Shown: positions 24,658 through 33,684 of the stretch, in pieces | Layout: each line of letters starts with the position of its first letter | Numbering within the stretch: position 1 is the stretch's first letter | Assembly: GCA_018261735.1 (NCBI GenBank) | Contig: JAGTRM010000035.1 | Location: 1-36,318 of the forward strand | Direction of reading: 5' to 3' | Source: Pseudomonadota bacterium | GTDB taxonomy: Bacteria; Pseudomonadota; Gammaproteobacteria; Burkholderiales; Chitinibacteraceae | Length of the DNA stretch: 36,318 nucleotides | Position numbers and translations under genes: made by a program | Notes under the pieces: generated by a model | What the model saw: only the letters and a program-made list of their open reading frames with translations | Told to the model about the DNA's origin: nothing | The model's database searches: none

Positions 24658-25770
24658 TCAGATGTAGTGGTTCAGGTATTCGGTCAGTGCCAGAATCGCC
24701 ATCGACTGGCCGTAGGGCATCGAGGTGAGCTTGATGTCCTTGTAGAACTGCTTGGTCGAACCCATCGCGGTTCCAAACGAGACATTGACCAGCTCGCCCT
24801 TGCTGTCGATGTTGGCGATCACGCCTTCCACCGCCTTCACCGCCACCGGCAGGTATTCGGCGCCGATGTAGCGCTTGCGGATCGCCTTGAGCATGCCGAA
24901 GGCAAAGCCGGCGGTGGCCGAGGCTTCGAGGTAGGAGGTCTCGTCATCCAGCAGCGTGTGCCAAAGGCCGGTTTCCTTGTCCTGGAACTTCGCCAGCGCC
25001 GAGACTTGCGATTTGAAGGTGTCGATCAGGAATTCGCGCAGATGGTCGCCCGGCTGCAGATTCAGCAATTCGATGAATTCCGGGATCACGATGGTGATCC
25101 AGCTGTTGCCGCGCGCCCACAAGGCTTCGGCAAAGTTGTGGCGGCCTTCGAAATTCCAGCCATGGAACCACAGGCCGGTCTTGGTATCGAACAGGTACTT
25201 GATGTGGATAAGGAACTGGCGCTTCGCTTCTTCCACGTAATCCGGGCGGTTCAGCAACAGGCCGATCTTGGCCAGCGGCAGCACGCTCATCATCAGCGTG
25301 TCGTCCCACAGTTGCTGGTGGTTGTCGTTGTTGAACACGATGTGCTGGAAGCCGTGGTCTTCGGTGCGCGGCATGTCGTACATCACGTAATCGGCCCAGA
25401 TTTCCAGGTAGGGCTTGTAGGTGCTGTTGCCGGTGCGCTCGTACAGATAGGCCAGCGTCAGCATCGCGGCCATGGTATTGATGTTCTTGGTCGGCGTGCC
25501 GGCCTCGAATCGGTTCTTGAACCAGTCGGTGATGATCTGCAGGCACTCGGCATCGTGCGTCTGGTCGAAATAACGGTAAAGCCCGTACAGGCCCACGCCG
25601 TGGGTCCATTCCCAGTCGTTCCAGCCCTTGGTATCGATGATGCGGCCATCTTCCAGCTTGAGCAGGAACTCGCCGGTCTCGTCCTTGATGTTGACCAGGT
25701 TGTCCATCAGCTTGGCGATGTGGGTGTGGACCTCGCGGGCGCTGACTTTGGGATGATGGTTGGCTGCCAT
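24658..25770 (-). CDS. Unsaturated rhamnogalacturonyl hydrolase, GH105 (YteR/YesR type)
   Basis: A 370-residue (alpha/alpha)6-barrel enzyme without signal peptide. GWNDWEWTHGVGLYGLYRYFD (49-69), TKNINTMAAMLTLAYLYERTG (94-114), LWDDTLMMSVLPLAKIG (154-170, with the candidate catalytic Asp at 156/157) and LWARGNSW (the W-x-RGN-x-W signature) mark GH105. The C-terminal SMPYGQSMAILAL is also typical. These enzymes hydrate and split the unsaturated galacturonyl residue from rhamnose in disaccharides produced by pectin lyases. GGAG precedes the ATG. It lies at the edge of the rhamnose cluster, divergent from the TIM-barrel gene. Confidence 0.92.
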   Translation of the reverse strand: MAANHHPKVSAREVHTHIAKLMDNLVNIKDETGEFLLKLEDGRIIDTKGWNDWEWTHGVGLYGLYRYFDQTHDAECLQIITDWFKNRFEAGTPTKNINTMAAMLTLAYLYERTGNSTYKPYLEIWADYVMYDMPRTEDHGFQHIVFNNDNHQQLWDDTLMMSVLPLAKIGLLLNRPDYVEEAKRQFLIHIKYLFDTKTGLWFHGWNFEGRHNFAEALWARGNSWITIVIPEFIELLNLQPGDHLREFLIDTFKSQVSALAKFQDKETGLWHTLLDDETSYLEASATAGFAFGMLKAIRKRYIGAEYLPVAVKAVEGVIANIDSKGELVNVSFGTAMGSTKQFYKDIKLTSMPYGQSMAILALTEYLNHYI

Positions 25771-26002
25771 TCTGTTTGCTCCTTGCCGGATTGATTAAAT
25801 GCGTGGCCGCATATGCCACGGGTTTGGAGCGTAATTTAAGGCTTCACGGCATTTCCCGCCTTTGTTTTTTTGCCAGAATTATTGGGCACTGGCACCGGAT
25901 TCAATGCCGTGCCTTGTAAAGCTCCTTACTCTCCAGTCTTACTTGGCAAACAACATTGAAATGATTCTGGCCATGAGCCTGCGTCACGTTTGAGGAACCA
26001 CC

Positions 26003-26836
26003 ATGATTCTTGGAATTCGTGCCCACGACCTGGGGCAGGGCAGCGCGGAACAGCTGGCCCGGATGGCGGCCGAGCGCGGCCTGCAAGCGGTGCATCTGGC
26101 ACCGGGCAAGGCGCTGCAACCCCCGCTGCTACCTGCACAATACAACCCTGGCGCGGCCTGGCAAACCGCACAGGCTTTTGCCCGTCAAGGCGTGCAGATT
26201 GCCGTTCTGGGGTGTTACATCAACCCCGTCCATCCCGATCCGGCCGTCCGCCGCGCGGAAATCGCACGCTTTAAAACGACCCTGCGCCATGCCCGCGACT
26301 TCGGCTGCAGCGTGGTCGCTACCGAAACCGGCTCGCGCAATGCCGATTGCAGTTTCCATCCGGACAATCACAGCGAAACGGCCTTTGTCGAGCTATTGGC
26401 CAGCATGCAAGAACTGGTTCTGGAGGCCGAGAAATGGGGGGTGACGATTGCCCTGGAAGCCGCGGCGGAGCACGTTATCCACGATTTCCCCCGCTTGCAC
26501 CGCTTGCTGGTTGCGCTCGATTCGAATCACGCCCAGGTGCTTCTCGACCCGGTCAACGTGATGACGGCGGCCGATATGCGTAACCAGGCCGAGTTCTTTA
26601 CCCGCACGCTCGCCTTGCTGGGACCGCGGCTGGTGGCCATGCATGCCAAGGATCTGGTACTGGATGGCGAAGGCGTGCGCCGCGTGGCGCCGGGAAAGGG
26701 GCAGATCGATTACGCCGACCTGCTGCGGCGGGTCGGTCAGTACATGCCGGGGTTGCCGGTGTTGATGGAAGAAACCAGTGGCGCCGATATGGCCCCGGCG
26801 CTGCAGTATCTGCGCAGCTTCGACGGGCTTTGCTGA
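26003..26836 (+). CDS. TIM-barrel sugar (phosphate) isomerase/epimerase-like protein
   Basis: A 277-residue AP-endonuclease-2/xylose-isomerase-like barrel. Expected metal ligands are visible: E152 in TIALEAAAEH, D182 in VLLDPVNVM, H214 in VAMHAKD and E257 in VLMEETSG. GKGQIDYADLLRRV (231-244) is the usual C-terminal motif. TGAGGA precedes the ATG. Related proteins epimerise or isomerise free or phosphorylated sugars. It is divergent from GH105 and upstream of the RhaS-like regulator, suggesting a step in handling the galacturonate- or rhamnose-derived product. The exact reaction is unknown. Confidence 0.82.
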   Translation: MILGIRAHDLGQGSAEQLARMAAERGLQAVHLAPGKALQPPLLPAQYNPGAAWQTAQAFARQGVQIAVLGCYINPVHPDPAVRRAEIARFKTTLRHARDFGCSVVATETGSRNADCSFHPDNHSETAFVELLASMQELVLEAEKWGVTIALEAAAEHVIHDFPRLHRLLVALDSNHAQVLLDPVNVMTAADMRNQAEFFTRTLALLGPRLVAMHAKDLVLDGEGVRRVAPGKGQIDYADLLRRVGQYMPGLPVLMEETSGADMAPALQYLRSFDGLC

Positions 26837-26967
26837 TTGGCGAGGCCCTCTCTCCAGGACAGTCCGATCAGGCAAGACCGCGCAGACCCCGACACCCAAC
26901 CCGGTCCGGATCATGGCGGGCAGGAGAATCAACCCATAGTTGTACATGCCACCTTGCGTGTAGTAAG

Positions 26968-26998
26968 AATTGATCAATTACATGGACAAGCCATATTC
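26968..26998 (+). promoter_or_regulatory. Palindrome and possible promoter upstream of the AraC-type regulator
   Basis: aattgatcaatt (26968-26979) is a perfect 12-bp palindrome. ttgatc within it (26970-26975) with catatt at 26992-26997 gives a plausible -35/-10 pair at 16 bases, so a protein on the palindrome would block this promoter. The rest of the gap 26837-27102 shows no gene. Confidence 0.35.
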
Positions 26999-27102
26999 CT
27001 GGCGCTAAAGTAGTCAGCGTGTTTGACGCACTGCCAACCCGGCATGTTCAGACACCATGATCTGGCCAGTAATGAGTCATTTTGGCAATGTGAGGTGGCG
27101 CA

Positions 27103-27933
27103 ATGGATACCCTGCACCGGGCAGACTTTTTTGAAGGCGACAAGGCCGTTTCGGTCTTGCCGCGCTTGCCGCAGCCGGATTTCCCCGAACACAGCCACGA
27201 TTTTCATGAACTGGTGATGGCCAAGTCAGGCAGTGGCCTGCACTACATCAATGGCGAGCCCTACCACGTCAGCAAGGGCTCGGTCTTTTACCTGAAGGCC
27301 GGGCAATCGCATTTCTTCGACCGTACCGACGGCCTGTGCCTGACCAACGTGGTGTTTGTTCCCGAGCACCTGCAATCGGCATCGTTGCTGGGATTTCTGC
27401 CCGGCACGCCGGCACAGGATGCCTTGCCGCTGAATGTGGGTTCCAGCGCCATCGACGAATGCGAACGCCTGTTTTCGACCATCCGCAGCGAAAGCCTCAA
27501 GCGCGATCCCTGCGCCGTGCAGATGGTCGAGGCGCTGTTTTCCCAGTTGATCGTGCTGCTGTGGCGCGAACACCGGCGCACGCTCGATATCACCGATGGC
27601 GACAGCCGGCTGGCCGGACTGATCCGCCATCTTGACCACCATATGGCCGACGAAGTGGATTTTGCCGAACTGGCCGATACCTTCGGCATCCCGCTGCGCA
27701 CGATGGCACGGCGCATGGTCGATGCCACCGGTCTTTCCCCGAACAACTACCTTGGCCGTGTCCGCCTTTGCCACGCCATGCGTCTGCTGGTCAAAAGCAG
27801 CGATTCGGTCACCGATATCGCGTTTGCCTGCGGCTTCAACGACAGCAACTATTTTTCCAGCCGCTTCCACCAGGAAATCGGCGTCACCCCGATGCAGTTC
27901 CGCAAGCAGCAGGCCAGCCGCGCCTACGCCTGA
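27103..27933 (+). CDS. AraC-family regulator, RhaS-like
   Basis: A 276-residue regulator. The N-terminal cupin domain contains HSHDFHELVMAKSGSGLHYINGEPYHVSKGSVFYL (30-64) and DGLCLTNVVF (76-85), closely recalling RhaS/RhaR, which bind L-rhamnose. The C-terminal part has two helix-turn-helix units: VDFAELADTFGIPLRTMARRMVDATG (185-210) and DSVTDIAFACGFNDSNYFSSRFHQEIGVTPMQFR (234-267). GAGGTGG precedes the ATG. It sits just upstream of fucO and rhaBAMD and is probably their rhamnose-responsive activator. Only one such regulator is present, unlike the RhaS/RhaR pair in E. coli. Confidence 0.92.
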   Translation: MDTLHRADFFEGDKAVSVLPRLPQPDFPEHSHDFHELVMAKSGSGLHYINGEPYHVSKGSVFYLKAGQSHFFDRTDGLCLTNVVFVPEHLQSASLLGFLPGTPAQDALPLNVGSSAIDECERLFSTIRSESLKRDPCAVQMVEALFSQLIVLLWREHRRTLDITDGDSRLAGLIRHLDHHMADEVDFAELADTFGIPLRTMARRMVDATGLSPNNYLGRVRLCHAMRLLVKSSDSVTDIAFACGFNDSNYFSSRFHQEIGVTPMQFRKQQASRAYA

Positions 27934-28163
27934 CGCACTGTGCCGACCCCTCTTGACCCCCTTGGGCGTCAAACTGCCAGAGCATTGCGTGTCGCGCAGA
28001 AACCGGCTGACATCTGCCGGCAGGAAGCGCCCATTCGTTCTGATTTGAATCTTTAGCAGCTCGCCATCCTCCTCATCAATTTGGCATCAAACACAAGGTT
28101 GTTGGCCCAGCAGCGGCCTACCATTTCTTCCACTGACATTTTTCATTGTGCAAGGGGAAGAAA

Positions 28164-29315
28164 ATGAGCTTCATGCTGTGTTTGCCCAAAATCAGCCTGT
28201 CCGGCGCCGGCTGCATCAAGGAAGTGGCCACCCAATTGCTGGCGCAGCCTGCCCGCAAGCCGTTGATCGTGACCGAAGCTGCGCTGGTGCGCCTGGGGCT
28301 TATCAACGAACTGCTGGCCACCCTGCGTGCCGCGGGTTTCACGCCGCAAATCTTTGACCAGGTGGTGCCCAATCCGACCGATAGCGTGGTTGATCAGGCC
28401 GTGGAGGCCTACCAATCCACCGGCAGCGACATGCTGATCGGCTTCGGTGGCGGCTCCAGCATCGATACCGCCAAGGCGGTGCGCGCGATGATCGCCAACC
28501 CGGGCAAGCGGGTGCACGACTTCGAAGGCATCGGCAAGATCGGCAAGATCGGCCCGATGCTGGTCGCGGTCAGCACCACATCCGGCACCGCCGCCGAAGT
28601 CACCAGCAATGCCGTGATCATCGATACCCAACGCCAGGTCAAGATGGTATTGATCGATAGCGCGATCATTCCGGAAATCGCCGTCAATGATCCGGAACTG
28701 ATGCTCGGCCTGCCGCCCGCCGTGACCGCGGCCACCGGCATGGACGCCCTGACCCACGCGGTCGAAGCGTATGTTTCCATCGCCGCTCATCCGCTCACCG
28801 ATCCGACCGCACTCGCCGCGATCCGCCTGATCAGCGAATGGCTGCCCAAGGCCGTGGCCGACGGCACCGATCTGGTCGCGCGCGAAATGATGGCGCAAGC
28901 CCAGTTCCTTGCCGGTATGGCCTTCAACAGCGCGGGTCTTGGCTACGTGCACTCGCTGGCGCACCAGCCAGGTGCCACGCACAACCTGCCGCACGGCGTG
29001 TGCAACGCAATCATCCTGCCCGTGGTCTGCGAATTCAGCCGTCCGACCCAGATCAAGCGTTTCGCCCAAGTTGCCGAAGCCATGGGCGCCGATATTCGCG
29101 GCCTGAGCGATGAAGAAGCGTCGAAGCTCGCCATCACCTGCATCCGCACCTTGTCCAAAAAGGTCGGCATTCCCGGCGGGCTGGGTGAGTTCGGCATCAC
29201 CGAGGCCGATATCCCCGGCTGGATCACGCCCGCGCAGAACGATCCTTGCACCGGCTGCGCGCCACGCCGCGCGACCGACGAGGAAATCGCGCAACTTTAC
29301 CGCGCTGCGCTGTGA
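28164..29315 (+). CDS. fucO: Iron-dependent alcohol dehydrogenase, probable lactaldehyde reductase
   Basis: A 383-residue group III alcohol dehydrogenase. FGGGSSIDTAKA (94-105) is the NAD site, and STTSGTAAEVTSNAVI (137-152) is a family signature. The metal ligands are D194, H198 (GMDALTHAVEAYVS), H263 and H277 (HSLAHQPGATHNLPHG). In rhamnose catabolism this enzyme reduces L-lactaldehyde to 1,2-propanediol. The frame opens six codons earlier; ATG 28164 with AAGGGGAAG upstream is the better start. A strong terminator follows. The symbol rests partly on context: YiaY-type enzymes share these motifs. Confidence 0.85.
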   Translation: MSFMLCLPKISLSGAGCIKEVATQLLAQPARKPLIVTEAALVRLGLINELLATLRAAGFTPQIFDQVVPNPTDSVVDQAVEAYQSTGSDMLIGFGGGSSIDTAKAVRAMIANPGKRVHDFEGIGKIGKIGPMLVAVSTTSGTAAEVTSNAVIIDTQRQVKMVLIDSAIIPEIAVNDPELMLGLPPAVTAATGMDALTHAVEAYVSIAAHPLTDPTALAAIRLISEWLPKAVADGTDLVAREMMAQAQFLAGMAFNSAGLGYVHSLAHQPGATHNLPHGVCNAIILPVVCEFSRPTQIKRFAQVAEAMGADIRGLSDEEASKLAITCIRTLSKKVGIPGGLGEFGITEADIPGWITPAQNDPCTGCAPRRATDEEIAQLYRAAL

Positions 29316-29418
29316 GGCCGGCATAAACCACGGCGCTCGAATCTTTATCTAAACACGCGCAAACCCTTATCGCTACAGGGTTTATCCCATAACTCCAACC
29401 TCCTCCTCATCAGTCTTT

Positions 29419-29446
29419 AGCCCGCCGCCATGGCGGGCTTTTTTTT
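29419..29446 (+). terminator. Intrinsic terminator after fucO
   Basis: gcccgcc and ggcgggc form a 7-bp GC stem with loop gccat, followed by eight T residues. It separates fucO from the rhaBAMD transcript. Confidence 0.95.
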
Positions 29447-29482
29447 GTTTTTTGTGCGCGCAACGCCCCGCTTCTTTGCTGT

Positions 29483-29511
29483 CATGCCAGCTATCGGGCA
29501 TGGCTGGCATG
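29483..29511. promoter_or_regulatory. Inverted repeat upstream of rhaB (candidate operator)
   Basis: catgccagc (29483-29491) and gctggcatg (29503-29511) are perfect 9-bp arms separated by 11 bases, so the arms start one and a half to two helix turns apart. It lies 65 bases before the rhaB start and after the fucO terminator, where an activator site for the rhamnose operon is expected. There is no T-run, so it is not a terminator. Confidence 0.5.
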
Positions 29512-29575
29512 CGCATGAAGGCGTGAGCCGGTCGGGTTTTCTAGACTGGCACCCATCTCATCAAGGAACACAGAC

Positions 29576-31069
29576 ATGGCCCATCACGTAGCGGCGGTCG
29601 ATATCGGAGCCTCCAGCGGTCGGGTTTTATTGGCCGAATACGACCCAACGCAACGCAAAATGCAGCTGGAAGAAGTTCATCGCTTCGAGAACCGCCTGCA
29701 TCAACAGCAAGGGCACGACTGCTGGGATCTGGAGCACCTGTTCCGCGAAATCTGCTGCGGGCTGGAACGCATCGAAGACGAGGGCATCGCGCTCGATTCC
29801 ATCGGCATCGATACCTGGGGGGTGGATTTTGTCCTGCTCGACCGCGACGGCGCTCCGCTGGGCCTGCCGGTTGCCTATCGCGACCATCGCACCGACGGCG
29901 TGATGGCCGAGGTCGAGGCCAGGCTGTCGCGCGACGAGATCTACGCCCGCACCGGCATCCAGTTCCTGCAATTCAACACCCTGTATCAACTGCAGGCGCT
30001 GGTGAATGAAAACCCGGACTGGCTGGGTCAGGTCGACAAGCTGCTGCTGATCCCGGATTACCTGCATTACCGCCTGTGCGGCCAGCTTTCCTGCGAATAC
30101 ACCAATGCCACAACCACCCAATTGCTGAACGTCGAAACCGGACAATGGGACGAAAAGCTGCTGGAAACCATCGGCGTTCCGGCCCGCTGGTTTCTGCCGC
30201 CGGTCCAGCCCGGCAGCCTGCTTGGCAACTGGATCAGCCCGAGCGGACGAGCAGTCAAGGTGATTGCACCGGCCACGCACGATACCGGCTCGGCCGTGGC
30301 CGCCGCACCGCTGGCCAGCCCGCGCAGTGCCTATATCAGCTCGGGCACCTGGTCGCTGATGGGCATCGAAAGCCCGGTTCCCCTCAACAACGCACAAGCG
30401 CTGGCCTTCAACTTTACCAACGAGGGCGGCGTTGAAGGCACGTTCCGCGTGCTGAAAAACATCATGGGCCTGTGGCTGATCCAGCGCGTGCGCCAGGAAC
30501 TGAGCGAATGCACGTTCGCCAAGCTGGTCGATGCCGCGCGCAGTGCGCCGGCCTTTGGCTTCCTGATCAACCCGAACGACGACAGCTTCCTGAATCCGCC
30601 CTCGATGATCGAAGCGATCCAGCAATTCTGCCGGCGCAGCGGCCAGCGTACGCCGACCACGCGCGGCGAACTGGCGCGCTGTGTATTCGAAAGCCTGGCG
30701 TTCCTCTACAAGCAGACCATGCAGGAACTGGAGCAAATCGCCGGCTTCCGGATCGAGCTGATCCAGATTGTGGGCGGTGGCACCAACAACGCCTTCCTGA
30801 ACCAGCTCACCGCCGATTTTTGCCAGGTTCCGGTCGCCATCGGACCGATCGAGGCCTCGGCGCTGGGCAATGCCTGTTACCAGTTCAAAGGCCTGGGCCT
30901 CTTGAGCGATCTTTCCGAAATGCGTGCCTTGATCCGCCGCCAATTCAGTGCTGGGCGCTGTCAGCCCGGTGTTTCCAACTCCGCCCTGAACACCCACTGG
31001 CAACGCTTCCAGCAAATCTGCCGGGGTGAACCGGTTTCTTCCCCTTTTTCCGAAAGTGAGCAAGCATGA
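29576..31069 (+). CDS. rhaB: Rhamnulokinase
   Basis: A 497-residue FGGY-family kinase that phosphorylates L-rhamnulose to rhamnulose-1-phosphate. [19 protein letters not shown] (5-23) is the N-terminal phosphate loop. [40 protein letters not shown] and [17 protein letters not shown] follow in the order seen in RhaB. AAGGAA precedes the ATG. It starts the rhaB-rhaA-rhaM-rhaD operon and overlaps rhaA by 4 bases (ATGA). The length matches the family (about 490). Confidence 0.95.
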   Translation: MAHHVAAVDIGASSGRVLLAEYDPTQRKMQLEEVHRFENRLHQQQGHDCWDLEHLFREICCGLERIEDEGIALDSIGIDTWGVDFVLLDRDGAPLGLPVAYRDHRTDGVMAEVEARLSRDEIYARTGIQFLQFNTLYQLQALVNENPDWLGQVDKLLLIPDYLHYRLCGQLSCEYTNATTTQLLNVETGQWDEKLLETIGVPARWFLPPVQPGSLLGNWISPSGRAVKVIAPATHDTGSAVAAAPLASPRSAYISSGTWSLMGIESPVPLNNAQALAFNFTNEGGVEGTFRVLKNIMGLWLIQRVRQELSECTFAKLVDAARSAPAFGFLINPNDDSFLNPPSMIEAIQQFCRRSGQRTPTTRGELARCVFESLAFLYKQTMQELEQIAGFRIELIQIVGGGTNNAFLNQLTADFCQVPVAIGPIEASALGNACYQFKGLGLLSDLSEMRALIRRQFSAGRCQPGVSNSALNTHWQRFQQICRGEPVSSPFSESEQA

Positions 31070-32328
31070 ACCACGCCGATACGATTCACGCCGCCTATGT
31101 GGCAGCCGGGAAACGCTATGCCGATCTTGGCATCGATGTCGAAGCCGCACTGGCCGCACTCGACAGCATTCCAGTCTCGATGCATTGCTGGCAGGGTGAC
31201 GATGTCACCGGCTTTGAAGTCAATGCCGGCGCCCTGACCGGCGGCATCCAGGCCACCGGCAACTACCCGGGCAAGGCACGCAATGCCAGCGAATTGCGCC
31301 AGGATCTGGAAAAAGCCATGGCTATGATTCCAGGCGCAAAACGCCTGAATCTGCATGCGATCTATCTCGAATCCGAGACCCCGGTTGCACGCGACCAGAT
31401 CAAGCCCGAACACTTTGCCAACTGGGTCGAATGGGCCAAGAAGATGCAGATCGGCCTCGATTTCAACCCGAGCTGCTTCTCGCATCCTCTGAGCGCCGAT
31501 GGCATGACGCTGTCGCACCCGGATGCCAAGGTGCGCCAGTTCTGGATCGACCACTGCAAGGCCAGCCGCCGCATTTCCGCCTATTTCGGCGAACAGCTCG
31601 GCAGCGTGTCGGTCATGAATATCTGGGTGCCGGATGGCATGAAAGATACGCCCGCCGATCGTCTGGCGCCGCGCCAGCGCTTGATGGCCGCACTGGATGA
31701 AGTGATCTCTGAAAAGCTGCCGCTCGAACACCACATCGACGCGGTCGAGAGCAAGCTGTTCGGCATCGGCGCCGAATCGTACACCGTCGGCTCGAACGAA
31801 TTCTTCATGGGTTATGCCGCGACGCGCGGTGTCGCGCTGTGTCTCGATGCCGGTCACTTCCACCCGACCGAAGTGATCTCGGACAAGATCAGCGCCGCTT
31901 CGCTGTATGTGAAGGACCTGCTGTTGCATGTCAGCCGCCCGGTGCGCTGGGACAGCGATCACGTGGTGCTGCTCGACGACGAAACCCAGGCAGTGGCCAA
32001 TGAAATCATCCGCAACGATCTGATCAACCGGGTGCATATCGGCCTCGACTTTTTCGATGCCTCGATCAACCGCATCGCCGCCTGGGTGATCGGCACGCGC
32101 AACATGAAAAAAGCGCTGCTGCGCGCGCTGCTCGAGCCGATCAGCACGCTGCGTACTGCGGAACTCAGCGGTGACTACACCAGCCGTCTGGCGCTGATGG
32201 AAGAAACCAAGAGCCTGCCCTGGGCCGCCGTGTGGGATCACTACTGCGCCCAACAGAACGTGCCGGTCGGCAGTGCTTGGCTGGATGAAGTTAAGACGTA
32301 TGAAAAAACCGTGCTGTCTGCGCGATAA
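31066..32328 (+). CDS. rhaA: L-rhamnose isomerase
   Basis: A 420-residue TIM-barrel isomerase converting L-rhamnose to L-rhamnulose, with length matching E. coli RhaA (419). Family segments are [14 protein letters not shown] (38-51), [10 protein letters not shown] (65-74), [52 protein letters not shown] (metal ligands) and [14 protein letters not shown]. Its ATG overlaps the rhaB stop. Confidence 0.97.
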   Translation: MNHADTIHAAYVAAGKRYADLGIDVEAALAALDSIPVSMHCWQGDDVTGFEVNAGALTGGIQATGNYPGKARNASELRQDLEKAMAMIPGAKRLNLHAIYLESETPVARDQIKPEHFANWVEWAKKMQIGLDFNPSCFSHPLSADGMTLSHPDAKVRQFWIDHCKASRRISAYFGEQLGSVSVMNIWVPDGMKDTPADRLAPRQRLMAALDEVISEKLPLEHHIDAVESKLFGIGAESYTVGSNEFFMGYAATRGVALCLDAGHFHPTEVISDKISAASLYVKDLLLHVSRPVRWDSDHVVLLDDETQAVANEIIRNDLINRVHIGLDFFDASINRIAAWVIGTRNMKKALLRALLEPISTLRTAELSGDYTSRLALMEETKSLPWAAVWDHYCAQQNVPVGSAWLDEVKTYEKTVLSAR

Positions 32329-32408
32329 GCGGGCGATTGCACCTTGCCGTTCCGGATTTCAGATTCCTTCGGGACGGTAGGGCGGCTGAGTTTGATTGGA
32401 GAACATTT

Positions 32409-32723
32409 ATGATTCGCAAAGCGTTCCTGATGTCGGTCAACCCGGACCAGCATGAAGAATACCAGCGCCGTCACGACACCATCTGGCCCGAGCTTGTCAA
32501 TACGCTCAAGCAGCACGGCGCCAGCAATTACAGCATTTTTCTTTGCAAAGAAACCAGCCAGTTGTTCGCCTACGTCGAGATCGAGAGCGAGCAACGCTGG
32601 AATGCCATAGCCGGTACCGATATTTGTCGCAAATGGTGGGATTACATGAAGGACATCATGCCCTCCAACCCGGACAACAGCCCGGTCAGCCAGGAATTAC
32701 CCTCGGTATTCCACCTGGCCTGA
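32409..32723 (+). CDS. rhaM: L-rhamnose mutarotase
   Basis: A 104-residue dimeric alpha/beta-barrel protein that interconverts alpha and beta anomers of L-rhamnose. The active-site residues of E. coli RhaM are at the same positions: Tyr18, His22 and Trp76-Trp77 ([13 protein letters not shown]). The frame extends upstream to 32337, but ATG 32409 with GGAG upstream gives [13 protein letters not shown] and the family length. It lies between rhaA and rhaD. Confidence 0.96.
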   Translation: MIRKAFLMSVNPDQHEEYQRRHDTIWPELVNTLKQHGASNYSIFLCKETSQLFAYVEIESEQRWNAIAGTDICRKWWDYMKDIMPSNPDNSPVSQELPSVFHLA

Positions 32724-32761
32724 GCCGGCAGATAATTTAAACAAATTCAATACAGAGACTG

Positions 32762-33592
32762 ATGATGAAAAAGATCAAACTGAATGACGCCGTGAAAGCG
32801 GAAATCGAGAAGGTGGTCGAAGTGGCCACTTACCTGTGGCAACGTGAATGGGCCGAGCGCAACGGCGGCAATATCTCCGTCGATGTGACGGATATTTTCG
32901 GAGAAATCCCCGCCTCGCTCGAAGGCTTCCCGCACTGCCCGCTCAGCATGGTCGGCGGCGAGGCCGCATTCCCCGCCGATAGCGCCGGGCATATTTTCTT
33001 CGTGAAGGGCACCGGCGAGCGCATCCGCGAACTGCGCGCCCCGGAGCTGGCAGGCTGCGTGCTGCGCATCGACGATCAGGCCAAGGGTTATCACATCCTG
33101 TGGGGCGGTCGCGGCAAGTCCGATTACCAGCCGACCAGCGAATTCATTTCCCATGTGGAAATCGTGATGGACAAGCAACGCTCTGGCTCGAAGGATCGTT
33201 GCGTCGTGCACACCCACCCGCTGGAACTGATCGCGCTGTCGCATCACCCCAAGTATGCGCATGATGAAGCGGCCTATACCCACGCCTGCTGGAAGATGCT
33301 GCCGGAAGTGCGCGCCTTCGTGCCGCGCGGCATCGGCATGGTTCCCTACTGCATGCCCGGCAGCAAGACCATCGCCGAAGGCACCACGGAAAAACTGCGC
33401 CAGTTCGATGTAGCCGTATGGGAAAAGCATGGCGCAGTCGCGACGGGTTCCGATGCCCTGACCGCTTACGATTTCATCGATGTCGCCAACAAGGGCGCCA
33501 AGCTCTACCTGAAATGCCTGGCCAGCGGCTTCGAACCGGAAGGCGTGAGCGACAAGGACATGCAGGAACTGAAGGAAACGTTCAATCTGTAA
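32762..33592 (+). CDS. rhaD: Rhamnulose-1-phosphate aldolase
   Basis: A 276-residue class II aldolase splitting rhamnulose-1-phosphate into DHAP and L-lactaldehyde. AERNGGNISVDV (31-42) is the N-terminal signature. PTSEFISHV contains E127, matching the catalytic Glu. VVHTHPLEL supplies zinc ligands H150 and H152, and WEKHGAVATG supplies H223. Two adjacent ATG codons are possible starts. It ends the rhaBAMD operon, followed by a terminator. Confidence 0.95.
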   Translation: MMKKIKLNDAVKAEIEKVVEVATYLWQREWAERNGGNISVDVTDIFGEIPASLEGFPHCPLSMVGGEAAFPADSAGHIFFVKGTGERIRELRAPELAGCVLRIDDQAKGYHILWGGRGKSDYQPTSEFISHVEIVMDKQRSGSKDRCVVHTHPLELIALSHHPKYAHDEAAYTHACWKMLPEVRAFVPRGIGMVPYCMPGSKTIAEGTTEKLRQFDVAVWEKHGAVATGSDALTAYDFIDVANKGAKLYLKCLASGFEPEGVSDKDMQELKETFNL

Positions 33593-33626
33593 TTGGGCTA
33601 TCCAATTGGCCGGGCCGGATAAAAAG

Positions 33627-33660
33627 CAAAAGGCTGCAATGTTTTCATTGCAGCCTTTTG
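33627..33660. terminator. Bidirectional terminator between rhaD and GH105
   Basis: A 15-bp perfect stem (caaaaggctgcaatg with its complement) and a tttt loop, with A-rich flank upstream and T-rich 3' arm. It serves rhaD (+) and the 723-residue GH105 gene (-). Confidence 0.94.
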
Positions 33661-33684
33661 TTTGTCGCGCAGTTGGATTGCCCG

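Noticed and set aside
24646..25794. 382-codon open frame on the plus strand
   Set aside because: Antisense to GH105, whose W-x-RGN-x-W signature and ribosome site fix the real strand.
29627..31159. 510-codon open frame on the minus strand
   Set aside because: Antisense to rhaB and the start of rhaA; shadow frame.
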